A stretch of 32,496 bases of DNA from a bacterium (GTDB lineage Bacteria > Patescibacteriota > Minisyncoccia > UBA6257 > JAGOQP01). The notes under the pieces were generated by a model that saw nothing but the letters and a program-made list of their open reading frames with translations, was not told the DNA's origin and made no database searches. How positions within the stretch are numbered: position 1 is the stretch's first letter; every line of letters begins with the position of its first letter. Positions 7,995 through 17,165 of this stretch are shown here, one piece after another. Where the stretch lies: the NCBI GenBank assembly GCA_021780615.1, contig JAJXYJ010000002.1:1-32496 (forward strand), written 5' to 3'. The translations under genes and the position numbers were made by a program.

Positions 7995-9461
7995 ATGAAA
8001 TTTACCCCTACCATCGGATTAGAAATACACGCCGAACTGTTAACGAAGACAAAGATGTTTTGTGATTGTTTAAATGACGAAACAGAACTGACACCCAATA
8101 AAAATATCTGCCCTGTTTGTGCAGGTCATCCGGGAACATTGCCGGTACCCAATAAGCAGGCAGTTGATTTTGTCATCAAGACCGGCCTTGCACTCAATTG
8201 CATGATTAATCACCGATCGAAGTTTGATCGCAAAAATTATTTTTATCCCGACCTTCCCAAGGCGTATCAAATCAGCCAATACGATCAGCCGCTGTGCAAG
8301 GATGGGTTTTTAGTGCTTCCGGAAAGCGGCAAAAAAATTCGCATCACGCGCATTCATTTGGAAGAGGATACTGCCCGGATTGTTCACGAAGGTCCCTCGA
8401 TAAATTCAGGACAATCAGCGTCGCTGATTGATTTTAATCGTGCAGGCGTACCGCTTATGGAATTAGTGACTGAGCCGGACTTTCATAGTGCTGAGGATGT
8501 GGTAGCGTTTGCAAAGGAATTCCAAAAGGTTTTACGGTATGTGAGTGTGTCTGATGGAGATATGGAAAAGGGACATTTGCGGCTGGAGGCAAACATTTCT
8601 ATTGCCCCAGAGGGGAGTCAAACATTGGGAACAAAGGTTGAGGTTAAAAACCTTAATTCATTTCGTGCGGTGGGTGGTGCGGTTGAATATGAAATCAAGA
8701 GACACACACAGCTATGGAATGAAGGTAGACAGAATGAGATTATCCAAGAGACTCGCGGATGGAACGATGCGAAAGGGGAAACATATACACAGCGATCCAA
8801 AGAGGAAGCGCATGATTATCGGTATTTTCCCGAGCCTGACATTCCGCCTATGGAGTTTTTGGATGCTGATATCAAGGCGATAACAGAGACGATTGTGGAA
8901 CTTCCCTCTGCGCGGCGAGAACGGCTTTCATCGGAATACAATCTCTCCGCACAGCAAGTTGCATTGTTGGTACAAGATTCCGTGTTGTGCAGTTTTTATG
9001 AAGAGGCGGTATCGGAGGCGCGCGCAGATGTGCCTGATATTTCTCCCGAACTTATATTCAGCTATTTGTCGTCTGATGTGAAAGGAATTGAGTCCGATGT
9101 GGGTATTATTCTTGCCGAATCAAAATTGACGCCGGCATTTTTGGCGGATATTGCAGTGCTGGTACATGGTAATACCATATCAAGCCGCGTGGCAAAAGAT
9201 ATGTTGAAACGGGTATATCAAAGCGGAGAAAACCCAAATAATATTGTGAAGCAAGAAGGGTTAGTGCAGGTGTCCGATGAAAGTGCGTTGATGGCGATTA
9301 TTCAAAACATTATTACGTCACATGCCGACGTAGTGGCGCAATACAAGGCGGGTAAGCAAAACGCCCTGCAGTTTCTCATTGGTAAGGCTATGGCTCAAAC
9401 CAAGGGCGCCGCAAATCCATCAGTGTTGAGGGAGCTTTTTGAGAAGGAGTTGATGAGGTAA
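7995..9461 (+). CDS. gatB: Asp-tRNA(Asn)/Glu-tRNA(Gln) amidotransferase subunit B
   Basis: TPTIGLEIHAELLTKTKMFCDC, NKNICPVCAGHPGTLPVPN, RKNYFYPDLPKAYQISQYDQPLC, DFNRAGVPLMELVTEPDFHS, EVKNLNSFRAV. Confidence 0.97.
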   Translation: MKFTPTIGLEIHAELLTKTKMFCDCLNDETELTPNKNICPVCAGHPGTLPVPNKQAVDFVIKTGLALNCMINHRSKFDRKNYFYPDLPKAYQISQYDQPLCKDGFLVLPESGKKIRITRIHLEEDTARIVHEGPSINSGQSASLIDFNRAGVPLMELVTEPDFHSAEDVVAFAKEFQKVLRYVSVSDGDMEKGHLRLEANISIAPEGSQTLGTKVEVKNLNSFRAVGGAVEYEIKRHTQLWNEGRQNEIIQETRGWNDAKGETYTQRSKEEAHDYRYFPEPDIPPMEFLDADIKAITETIVELPSARRERLSSEYNLSAQQVALLVQDSVLCSFYEEAVSEARADVPDISPELIFSYLSSDVKGIESDVGIILAESKLTPAFLADIAVLVHGNTISSRVAKDMLKRVYQSGENPNNIVKQEGLVQVSDESALMAIIQNIITSHADVVAQYKAGKQNALQFLIGKAMAQTKGAANPSVLRELFEKELMR

Positions 9462-9583
9462 GGATGAAAATTCCAAATATCAAGCACCAAATTTCAAACA
9501 ATATCTAAATACCAAAAACCAAATGACCGAAACAGATTTGTTTTGAATTTTGGTGATTCGAATTTATTTGTCATTTGGAATTT

Positions 9584-10510
9584 TTATTTTTTCATAAATT
9601 CTCTAACCAGTGTCTCCGCCTTCTTCGCGTCAGCTCTTTCCATCCACACAATTTCTTTATTTCTTTTAAACCATGTCATTTGACGCTTAGCGAATTTATT
9701 AATCTCTGATTCAAGATGTAAAAGCATATCTTGCTTTGATAATGCTCCTTGCAAAAATCGGGCGACATAGCGATACTCAAGTCCCAGATCCTCGAGTCGT
9801 TTCCATGAAACGCCCTGCGTATGCAGGTTAGCAACCTCGCCAATCATGCCTTGTTTCATGCGTTTGATGAGTCGCGCATGAATGCGTGCGGTGAGTGTAT
9901 CGGCATCTGGGTGAATTCCTATAATGAGTGCGTCATAGCATGCTTGTTTGAGGAGTGGGGGAATGGGTTTTTTGGTTGCTTCTATGATTTCCAAGGCGCG
10001 AATGAGCCGGCGACGATTGAAGCGGTCTATGCGCGCGGCGCGGGTTGGGTCTTTTTTTGAAAGAAGTGCGAATAGTTTTTCTGTACTTAGTGTTTCAAGT
10101 CTTTTGCGCAAGGATGCATTTGGTTTTACGGCAGGAAATATATATCCGTATAGTATTGCATCTATGTAGAGGCCAGTGCCTCCACAAAGAATAGGAACGA
10201 TATTTTTCTTTTGTAATTGGGTGATTATTTTTTGTGCCGCCTTTTGATAGCGCGCGACGGTATAGATACGTGACGGGGACGCAACATCAAGCAGATGATG
10301 GGGAACACCCTTCATTTCTTTGGCGGTTATTTTTCCCGCACCAATAGTGAGTCCTCGATATACCTGCCTTGAATCAGCGGAGATAATCTCCGCTTCCGCA
10401 ACACCAAATATTTTTTTGTGGGCATTAATGTGGCGTGCGAGAGCGACCGCAAAATCTGATTTTCCGGTGGCAGTAGGGCCGACAATGGCAATAATCTTTT
10501 TCTGATGCAT
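9584..10510 (-). CDS. miaA: tRNA dimethylallyltransferase
   Basis: IIAIVGPTATGKSDFAVALA, IISADSRQVYRGLTIGAGK, GVPHHLLDVASP, PILCGGTGLYIDAILYG, RRLIRALEI. Confidence 0.96.
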   Translation of the reverse strand: MHQKKIIAIVGPTATGKSDFAVALARHINAHKKIFGVAEAEIISADSRQVYRGLTIGAGKITAKEMKGVPHHLLDVASPSRIYTVARYQKAAQKIITQLQKKNIVPILCGGTGLYIDAILYGYIFPAVKPNASLRKRLETLSTEKLFALLSKKDPTRAARIDRFNRRRLIRALEIIEATKKPIPPLLKQACYDALIIGIHPDADTLTARIHARLIKRMKQGMIGEVANLHTQGVSWKRLEDLGLEYRYVARFLQGALSKQDMLLHLESEINKFAKRQMTWFKRNKEIVWMERADAKKAETLVREFMKK

Positions 10511-10696
10511 GTATGTATATGGGGAAGGAAATAATGGCGCATCATTGATGCACTATAATGATATATATAGTATATAATATTTTTATATTAATTTAATGTA
10601 GTACATGCATACGTTACATTGATATACGTTACACTAATATGTGACGTTCATATACTGCATTAACATCTTATGATGAACATAATAAATTACAACAAA

Positions 10697-10740
10697 CCTG
10701 CTCCCCTTTCCGTCCCGATCGGGACGGAAAGGGGAGCAGG
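10697..10740. repeat. 44-nt perfect palindrome (22-bp arms)
   Basis: CCTGCTCCCCTTTCCGTCCCGA|TCGGGACGGAAAGGGGAGCAGG. Confidence 0.92.
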
Positions 10741-10804
10741 AGGTGTCCTTTTTTATTTGTATGGTCGTTGATTTATTATGGGAATAAATCTTTTTTGAAT
10801 AAAC

Positions 10805-12664
10805 TTAGATAGAGGAGGGAATTATTCTTTTATCAGCAATTTCTTCAAGAAGATTTTTTTCAAAGTGTTCTAGGGAAATGGTTTTTGTTTCTTTCATGTG
10901 TCGTTGCCGGATATTTACAGTACCTGCTTCCATTTCTTTGTCTCCCACTACAAGAATGTAGGGGACTTTTTTGAGTTCCGCTTCGCGGATGCGCTTGCCC
11001 AGTGTTTCGCTGTCTCCTGATAATTCCACGCGCACTCCTTTTTGGTGGAGTGTACCCGCCAATTTTTGCGCGTAAGCCTTATGCCGGTCGGCGATGGGAA
11101 TGATGACTGCCTGTACCGGCGCAAGCCACGCGGGGAACGCGCCTGCGTAGTGCTCAATGAGAAATGCCATAATGCGCTCGAATGCGCCGATGGATGAGCG
11201 GTGAATGACTACGGGTTCTTTTTCTTTGCCGTCCGCATCAATGTAGGTAAGGTGAAATCGTTTCGGCATGACGAAGTCATACTGCACGGTGAATGCCGTT
11301 TCTTCTTGTCCGTTCACTTTCTTCATTTGGATATCAATTTTAGGGCCGTAAAATGCCGCCTCATCCTTTGCTTCAAAGAATGGCGCCTTGATATCTTTGA
11401 GTACTTTGCGCAACACTCCTTCTGCATGTGCCCATGCCTTATCATCTTTGTAGTATTTTTTAGTATCAGCGCGGTTGCCCAAAGAAAGCCGATAGCGGTA
11501 GTCGACACCCTTTTTGAGTCCGAATATATTGTTGGCGTAATCAATGAGATCCAATACATCCTTTATTTCTTGTTCTGCTTGGTCTTTGGCGCAGATAATG
11601 TGGGCATCAGCAAGGCAGAACATGCGTACGCGCGTGAGTCCCGAAAGCTCGCCACTTTTTTCATAGCGGAACTGCGGAGAGATTTCCGCGTAGCGCACCG
11701 GCAATTCTTTGTAGCTGTGCGGGCGGGAGTTGTAGAGCGTAAAATGGTGCGGACATGTCATGGGGCGCAAGATAAGTTCTTCATCATCTACTTTCATAAC
11801 CGGATACATGGTGTCTTTATAGTAGGGATAATGTCCCGATTGTTTGTAAAGATCCACTTTGGCAAGCGGGGGAGTGACCACATGCTGATAGCCGCGTTTA
11901 GTTTCTTCTTCCAACACGAATTTTTCCAACTCCTTTCGTATTACAGTGCCTTTGGGAGTCAGAAGCGGCAACCCTTTGCCCACGATATCCGAAAATACAA
12001 ACAGGTCCAGTTCTTTGCCCAGCTTGCGATGGTCCCGCCTTTCAGCTTCTTCCTGTTGAGTGATGTATGCATCAAGCGTCTTTTGGTCCGCAAATGCGAC
12101 GCCATAGATACGGGTAAGCATCTTGTTTTTTTCGCTGCCTTTCCAATATGCCCCTGCAATGCTCATGAGTTTGAATCCTTCGGGGGGTATCTCTTTGGTG
12201 TTTTTGATATGGGGACCGGAACACAAATCAACGAATATGATTTTCTTTTCGCGGGGAGAAATTTTAAGCGATGTTTCGTAGATGCTTAATGGCGCTTTTT
12301 TCTTGTGCAGTTCCTCAATAAGTTCAAGCTTGTAAGGAGCATCTTTAAACATCTTTTTTGCCTGCACATACGTAACCGGTTTTTTTTCAAACGCAAGATG
12401 TTGTTTGACGAGTTCCCGCATCCTTTTTTCCAGCTGTGGCAAATCAGCATCGCTTAATCCGCGTGTATCAGCTTGTCCGCGTTTTTCAGCGTTCCGTCCG
12501 TGTACGTCCGCGCTTAGGTCAAAATCATAGTAAAACCCATTCTCAATAACCGGTCCGATGCCCAGTTTTGCCTTGGGATATGTTTCCAGTACGGCGGTTG
12601 CCAGCAGGTGGGAAAGTGAGTGCCTGACCTTGAATAGAGATTTATCTTCTTTTATGTCCTTCAT
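10805..12664 (-). CDS. thrS: Threonine-tRNA ligase, no N-terminal TGS domain
   Basis: RHSLSHLLATAVLETYPKAKLGIGPVIENGFYYDFDL, LRPMTCPHHFTLY, PVRYAEISPQFRYEKSGELSGLTRVRMFCLADAHI, HRSSIGAFERIMAFLIEHYAGAFPAWLAPVQ. Confidence 0.97.
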   Translation of the reverse strand: MKDIKEDKSLFKVRHSLSHLLATAVLETYPKAKLGIGPVIENGFYYDFDLSADVHGRNAEKRGQADTRGLSDADLPQLEKRMRELVKQHLAFEKKPVTYVQAKKMFKDAPYKLELIEELHKKKAPLSIYETSLKISPREKKIIFVDLCSGPHIKNTKEIPPEGFKLMSIAGAYWKGSEKNKMLTRIYGVAFADQKTLDAYITQQEEAERRDHRKLGKELDLFVFSDIVGKGLPLLTPKGTVIRKELEKFVLEEETKRGYQHVVTPPLAKVDLYKQSGHYPYYKDTMYPVMKVDDEELILRPMTCPHHFTLYNSRPHSYKELPVRYAEISPQFRYEKSGELSGLTRVRMFCLADAHIICAKDQAEQEIKDVLDLIDYANNIFGLKKGVDYRYRLSLGNRADTKKYYKDDKAWAHAEGVLRKVLKDIKAPFFEAKDEAAFYGPKIDIQMKKVNGQEETAFTVQYDFVMPKRFHLTYIDADGKEKEPVVIHRSSIGAFERIMAFLIEHYAGAFPAWLAPVQAVIIPIADRHKAYAQKLAGTLHQKGVRVELSGDSETLGKRIREAELKKVPYILVVGDKEMEAGTVNIRQRHMKETKTISLEHFEKNLLEEIADKRIIPSSI

Positions 12665-12712
12665 ATGCGATTATAGTAGCAGACCTGTGGCTGTTTTGCA
12701 TAGGGAAACATA

Positions 12713-12741
12713 TTGACAATATTTGCATATGAATGTATTAT
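12713..12741 (+). promoter_or_regulatory. Sigma-70-like promoter
   Basis: TTGACA-N17-TATTAT. Confidence 0.75.
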
Positions 12742-12825
12742 ATAAACGCAACGTGATAACGTATGTTCTATCATGTGTTGCACCTTAAAAAATATTTTAT
12801 ACAACAATTATAAGGAGAATAGACC

Positions 12826-13617
12826 ATGGGAGAACATGGAACGGCCCCCGTTAAAAAAGCGACCATGCAGCAAGTCTTGGATTTGCAGCATGAGTTTGGA
12901 AGGGTATTTCAAAATATACCTTTTGATACTGCGAAGAGGATATTGGGCAACAAAACTCAAATCCGCAGATTAATTGCCGAAATTTGCAAAAAAATCGACA
13001 TTCCTACTCAATCAGAAAACATTCTTGCTCAAATTCCGCTTCTTGAGAAATATTATCAGAAAGTATACGGAATAAAGCTGGATCTGTTTGAGATTGCATT
13101 TCCTGACAATCCTCAATTCCCTGTAATCATGGTTGATGATCTTTCTCAAGACGAAGACCAGATTATGGATTGCATCAGAATTTTTTTTAATAAATCTGTT
13201 TTTAATAAATCTGATGGTTCGGTGAACTTGTACGAATATATGAATCCAGTTGCTCTGCACATTAATCGCGAAGCGGAAAATAAGCAGGTTCGCCAATTAC
13301 AATCCGGTTTAGTCGTATTTGCGCATACCGGGCAGAATGAGCCGGACAGCAACCACCGTGAAAAATCTTATAATGTCGCGACAGCAGAAGGTATGCAGTT
13401 CATGAAATTCCGCGAGTATCTCCGCGCTACCGGCTTCCATAAATATACCAAGGAGTATTTTATGGATAAAAAGGGCTGGACACGGACATCATCTTTATGG
13501 GCCAATAGCTATCTGGTGGTCGGCGATTGGGGCGGCGGTGCGGCGGGGCTGTGCGCGCGCGGCGGCGATGTGGACGACGCCAGTCCGGATGGCGGTCCTC
13601 GTGAGTTGTTTCAGTGA
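12826..13617 (+). CDS. Hypothetical protein, Gly/GC-rich C-terminus
   Basis: 263 aa; MQQVLDLQHEFGRVFQNIPFDTAKRILGNKTQIRRLIAEICKKIDIPTQ...; SD AAGGAG upstream; strong promoter upstream and terminator downstream. Confidence 0.75.
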   Translation: MGEHGTAPVKKATMQQVLDLQHEFGRVFQNIPFDTAKRILGNKTQIRRLIAEICKKIDIPTQSENILAQIPLLEKYYQKVYGIKLDLFEIAFPDNPQFPVIMVDDLSQDEDQIMDCIRIFFNKSVFNKSDGSVNLYEYMNPVALHINREAENKQVRQLQSGLVVFAHTGQNEPDSNHREKSYNVATAEGMQFMKFREYLRATGFHKYTKEYFMDKKGWTRTSSLWANSYLVVGDWGGGAAGLCARGGDVDDASPDGGPRELFQ

Positions 13618-13621
13618 TTTC

Positions 13622-13665
13622 CCCTCAACCTTTCAGACATTCTGTTCTGGGGTTGGGGGATTTTT
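13622..13665 (+). terminator. Terminator
   Basis: CCCCTCAACC...GGTTGGGGG followed by ATTTTTA. Confidence 0.7.
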
Positions 13666-13733
13666 ATTGCAATAAGCAGTGAGGAAAGAGGGGGAGAGTA
13701 ACTGGTAATCAGTGATTGGTAACTAGAATTAAA

Positions 13734-13777
13734 TTTTTAAATATTAATCAGCCGGCTGGCGGATTAATATTTAAAAA
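13734..13777. repeat. 16-bp perfect inverted repeat
   Basis: TTTTTAAATATTAATC-agccggctggcg-GATTAATATTTAAAAA. Confidence 0.85.
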
Positions 13778-13792
13778 CTGCCATATATCATT

Positions 13793-13820
13793 GAGATTCT
13801 TCACTTCGCTCAGAATGACA
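13793..13820. repeat. REP-like motif GAGATTCTTCACTTCGCTCAGAATGACA
   Basis: Reverse complement TGTCATTCTGAGCGAAGTGAAGAATCTC; of the 'GTCATTCTGAGCGAAGCGAAGAATCT' type I recall as widespread. Confidence 0.55.
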
Positions 13821-13962
13821 TAATCCATTTCTTGTGTTTAGACATTCCTGCTGACAGGCATAAAGATGTAAGATGTATGTATAAAATTCAAAAATTAAAA
13901 ATTTTTCGTCAGCTGGAGGATTAAATTTCCTAATTACCAGTTACCGTTTGCCGATTACTATT

Positions 13963-16900
13963 CTAATTCAGCTTCAGCACCTGATCACACACGATCTTTG
14001 CATCATCGTCCCGCTCGGAGAGTTTTCCCTGCACGATAACAATATTTTTTTCTTGCCATGCTTCGGTTCGTCGCTCCAATGTTTCGGCAAAAACAATAAC
14101 TTCAATGGTATCGGTGAGATCTTCCAAAGTAATAAATGCAATCTGTTTCTTATTTTTAGTGATGATTTTTTTAACCGCGTTGATGACGCCGGCAACACGT
14201 ACGGGTTTGCCTTTATATTCGCCGTTTTTGGCATGCGTGAGTGTTTTGATGGACGTCACCTTTTTTTCTTCCAATACTTTTTGGTATTTTTTGAGCGGAT
14301 GATTGGATATATAAAATCCAATCAATTCCTTTTCCCAAAAAAGTTTTTCTTCCTCGTTGGCATTGGGTGCATCCCGCAAAACCAAACGAGCCCCGCCTTC
14401 AACGGCTCCAAAGAGGCTGTGTTGCAATGAGGTGGCGTTCTTTTTCATTTGTTGGGAGAAAGCAAGAATTGCATCCAAGTTCGTAAGAAGGTGATTGCGT
14501 TCTTCTTGTAAACTATCAAAGACACCGGTTTTAATCATGCTTTCCAGGGATTTTTTATTGAGATCCTTGTGGAGTACGCGCGAAAGGACGTCTTGAAAAT
14601 GGGCAAATGGGCCGCCACGTTGTCGTTCGCGAATAATTTCGGCGACGATGGTGCCTCCTACATTTTTAATGGCAGTAAGTCCAAAACGAATGTTGGTGCC
14701 TTCCGGTTCAAAGAGTTCGTGACTTTGATTGATGTCGGGGGGGAGTGTTTGAATGCCCCAGCGTTTTGCCTCTCCGACTAAAAATGAAATACGGTCGGTA
14801 TCGCCTCGATCGGAATTAAATAAACTAGTCATCAATTCCACGGGAAAGTGAGCTTTAAGATACGCAGTCTGATAGGCAATAACCGCATAGCAGACAGCAT
14901 GTGATCGGTTAAAACCGTAACGAGCGAAGGGCGGGAATAAATCCCAAATGGCCCGCGCCGTCTTTTTATCAATGCCCTTGGCAATCATGCCATTAATCAG
15001 TTTTTCTTTTTGTTGATCAAGTAATTCTTTTATTTTTTTACCGATTGCTTTGCGCAGAGTATCTGCTTCCGAGAGTGTGAAGCCGGCAAGGTCGCGGGCA
15101 ATGCGCATCATTTGTTCTTGGTAGATGCCGATGCCATATGTTTTAGAAAGAATTGGTTCCAAAAGCGGGTGAAGGTAAGAGACTTCTTCACGACCGTGTT
15201 TACGGGCAATGTAGGAAGGAATCAGTTCCATAGGGCCAGGGCGGTACAGTGCCACCATAGCGATAATGTCTTCTAGCTCGGTTGGTTTGAGTTCTTTGAG
15301 ATATCGTCGCATACCGCTTGATTCAAATTGAAAAACGCCGGTGGTATGCCCTCCTTGCAGTGTGTGAAATGTTTTCTCGTCGTCCAAGGGAATTGCCGAG
15401 ATATCAACATCAATATCTTGAGTTGTTTTAATGAGTCTGAGGGTGTCTTCAATAATGGTCAGGTTCTTGAGCCCCAGTAAGTCCATCTTTAAAAGTCCCA
15501 GCGATTCAACGGTCTTCCCTTCGAATTGCGTGATGATGGTGTTGTCGTCCTGTGGCGCGTGTTGGAGCGGCATGTGTTCGGTGAGCGAGTTTTGAGAAAT
15601 AACAATACCGCATGCATGTACAGATGCATGGCGCACGACGCCTTCCAGATGCATCGCCGCGTCAATGAGTTTATGCGCATCAGTGCTGGTGTCGTATTCT
15701 TTTTTAAATTCGGGTATGCCATCCAATGATTGTTGTAGAGAAAAGTTAAAGGGGATCAGTTTGGCAATGTGATCACAGAATGAATATGAAAATCCCAAGG
15801 CGCGTCCGACGTCACGAATGGCTGCGCGCGATGCCATGGTTCCAAATGTGATAATGTGGGCGACGCTATCTTGGCCGTATTTTTCTTTGAGATATCCCAT
15901 CACCTCATCGCGCCGGACATCGGTAAAGTCAATGTCGATATCGGGCATTTGTATGCGATCCGGGTTTAAAAACCGTTCAAAGAGCAAATCGTACTTAATG
16001 GGATCGACATCGGTAATTTTAAGAATGTAGGAAACGATACTTCCTGCAGCCGATCCGCGTCCGGGACCAACAACAATTTTTCTGTCCTTTGCCCAGTTAA
16101 TAAAATCCTGCACGATGAGGAAGTAGTCGGCGAATCCCATTTTTTCAATAACCCCCAGTTCATAGGTGAGACGTTCGCGTACTGCCGGTCCCGCATCGGG
16201 ATACCGGTCGGTGATACGTTCTTCAATGAGTGCGTGTAAAAAAGAGGTGCTCGTTTGGCCTGTGGGAAGGGGAAATTCGGGAAGAAGCGTTGTTCCTAAA
16301 TCAATATCAACATTACATTTTTGTGCGATGGCGACGGTGTTGGTGATTGCTTCAGGATGGTCTTTGAAGAGTTCTGCCATTTCCTCTTTGCTCCGCATGG
16401 AAAAATCACCCGCGCGCAAGCTCATGCGATCATCATCGGTTATTTTATTGCCTGTCTGTACCGCCAAGAGAATATCGTGATAGAAAGAATCATCTTTGGT
16501 AAGGTAGTGGATATCTTGCGTAGCGACTAAGGGGATGTGTTCTTGATCAGCGAGCGCGATTAGGAGGGGAAGGACTATTTCCGCTTCCTTAATGTGTTCT
16601 TGTTTCCATATCTCAATATAAAAATCATCGCCAAAGCGTTCTTTGAATGCGCGCGCGACTTCATGTGCTTGTTCTTTCTGTCCGCGCAATAGTAATTTAG
16701 AAATTTCCCCACTCAAACAGCCCGATAGGACAATGAGTCCATCGCCGTGTGCAAAAAGAATTTCTTTATCAATTCGTGGTTTATAATAAAAGCCTTCTAA
16801 ATTGGCAATGGTGATAAGCTTTAAAAGATTTTTCCATCCGGTGTTATTTTTTGCCAGGAGTGTAAGGTGATGGTACTTATCGGCATTAACAGGGGTGCGA

Positions 16901-17133
16901 TCGAGTCTGCTTTTTGGTGCGACGTATGCCTCAACGCCTAAAATTGGTTTGACGCCTATCTTTTTGGCTTTCTTATAAAATTCAATGGAACCGTACAAAT
17001 TGCCATGATCGGTGAGCGCCACCGCGTTCATATCCAACTCTTTTACGCGCTCCACAAAATCATCAATTTTTGCCAACCCATCCAATAACGAATAGTGACT
17101 GTGATTATGCAGATGGACAAAATCAGTAGGCAT
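13963..17133 (-). CDS. dnaE: DNA polymerase III subunit alpha
   Basis: FVHLHNHSHYSLLDGLAKIDDFV (PHP domain), VGPGRGSAAGSIVSYILKITDVDPIKYDLLFERFLNPDRIQMPDIDIDF, ALYRPGPMELIPSYIARKHG, FNRSHAVCYAVIAYQTAYLKAHFPVELM. Confidence 0.97.
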   Translation of the reverse strand: MPTDFVHLHNHSHYSLLDGLAKIDDFVERVKELDMNAVALTDHGNLYGSIEFYKKAKKIGVKPILGVEAYVAPKSRLDRTPVNADKYHHLTLLAKNNTGWKNLLKLITIANLEGFYYKPRIDKEILFAHGDGLIVLSGCLSGEISKLLLRGQKEQAHEVARAFKERFGDDFYIEIWKQEHIKEAEIVLPLLIALADQEHIPLVATQDIHYLTKDDSFYHDILLAVQTGNKITDDDRMSLRAGDFSMRSKEEMAELFKDHPEAITNTVAIAQKCNVDIDLGTTLLPEFPLPTGQTSTSFLHALIEERITDRYPDAGPAVRERLTYELGVIEKMGFADYFLIVQDFINWAKDRKIVVGPGRGSAAGSIVSYILKITDVDPIKYDLLFERFLNPDRIQMPDIDIDFTDVRRDEVMGYLKEKYGQDSVAHIITFGTMASRAAIRDVGRALGFSYSFCDHIAKLIPFNFSLQQSLDGIPEFKKEYDTSTDAHKLIDAAMHLEGVVRHASVHACGIVISQNSLTEHMPLQHAPQDDNTIITQFEGKTVESLGLLKMDLLGLKNLTIIEDTLRLIKTTQDIDVDISAIPLDDEKTFHTLQGGHTTGVFQFESSGMRRYLKELKPTELEDIIAMVALYRPGPMELIPSYIARKHGREEVSYLHPLLEPILSKTYGIGIYQEQMMRIARDLAGFTLSEADTLRKAIGKKIKELLDQQKEKLINGMIAKGIDKKTARAIWDLFPPFARYGFNRSHAVCYAVIAYQTAYLKAHFPVELMTSLFNSDRGDTDRISFLVGEAKRWGIQTLPPDINQSHELFEPEGTNIRFGLTAIKNVGGTIVAEIIRERQRGGPFAHFQDVLSRVLHKDLNKKSLESMIKTGVFDSLQEERNHLLTNLDAILAFSQQMKKNATSLQHSLFGAVEGGARLVLRDAPNANEEEKLFWEKELIGFYISNHPLKKYQKVLEEKKVTSIKTLTHAKNGEYKGKPVRVAGVINAVKKIITKNKKQIAFITLEDLTDTIEVIVFAETLERRTEAWQEKNIVIVQGKLSERDDDAKIVCDQVLKLN

Positions 17134-17165
17134 AGGTACCCCTATTATAGTGATAGTGGCGCATA

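Noticed and set aside
11201-12289. 362-aa plus-strand ORF antisense to thrS
   Set aside because: Fully overlaps clear ThrRS sequence; composition (Phe/His/Val-rich) is typical of an antisense shadow frame.
12665-12720. T-box riboswitch upstream of thrS
   Set aside because: The leader is short and lacks the T-box sequence and specifier stem.
13189-13220. Frameshift or pseudogene at the 15-bp tandem repeat in the 12826 ORF
   Set aside because: The duplication keeps the frame and the ORF continues to a normal stop and terminator.
13948-14430. 160-aa plus-strand ORF antisense to dnaE, and other dnaE-overlapping ORFs
   Set aside because: Shadow frames of a strongly conserved DNA polymerase III alpha gene.
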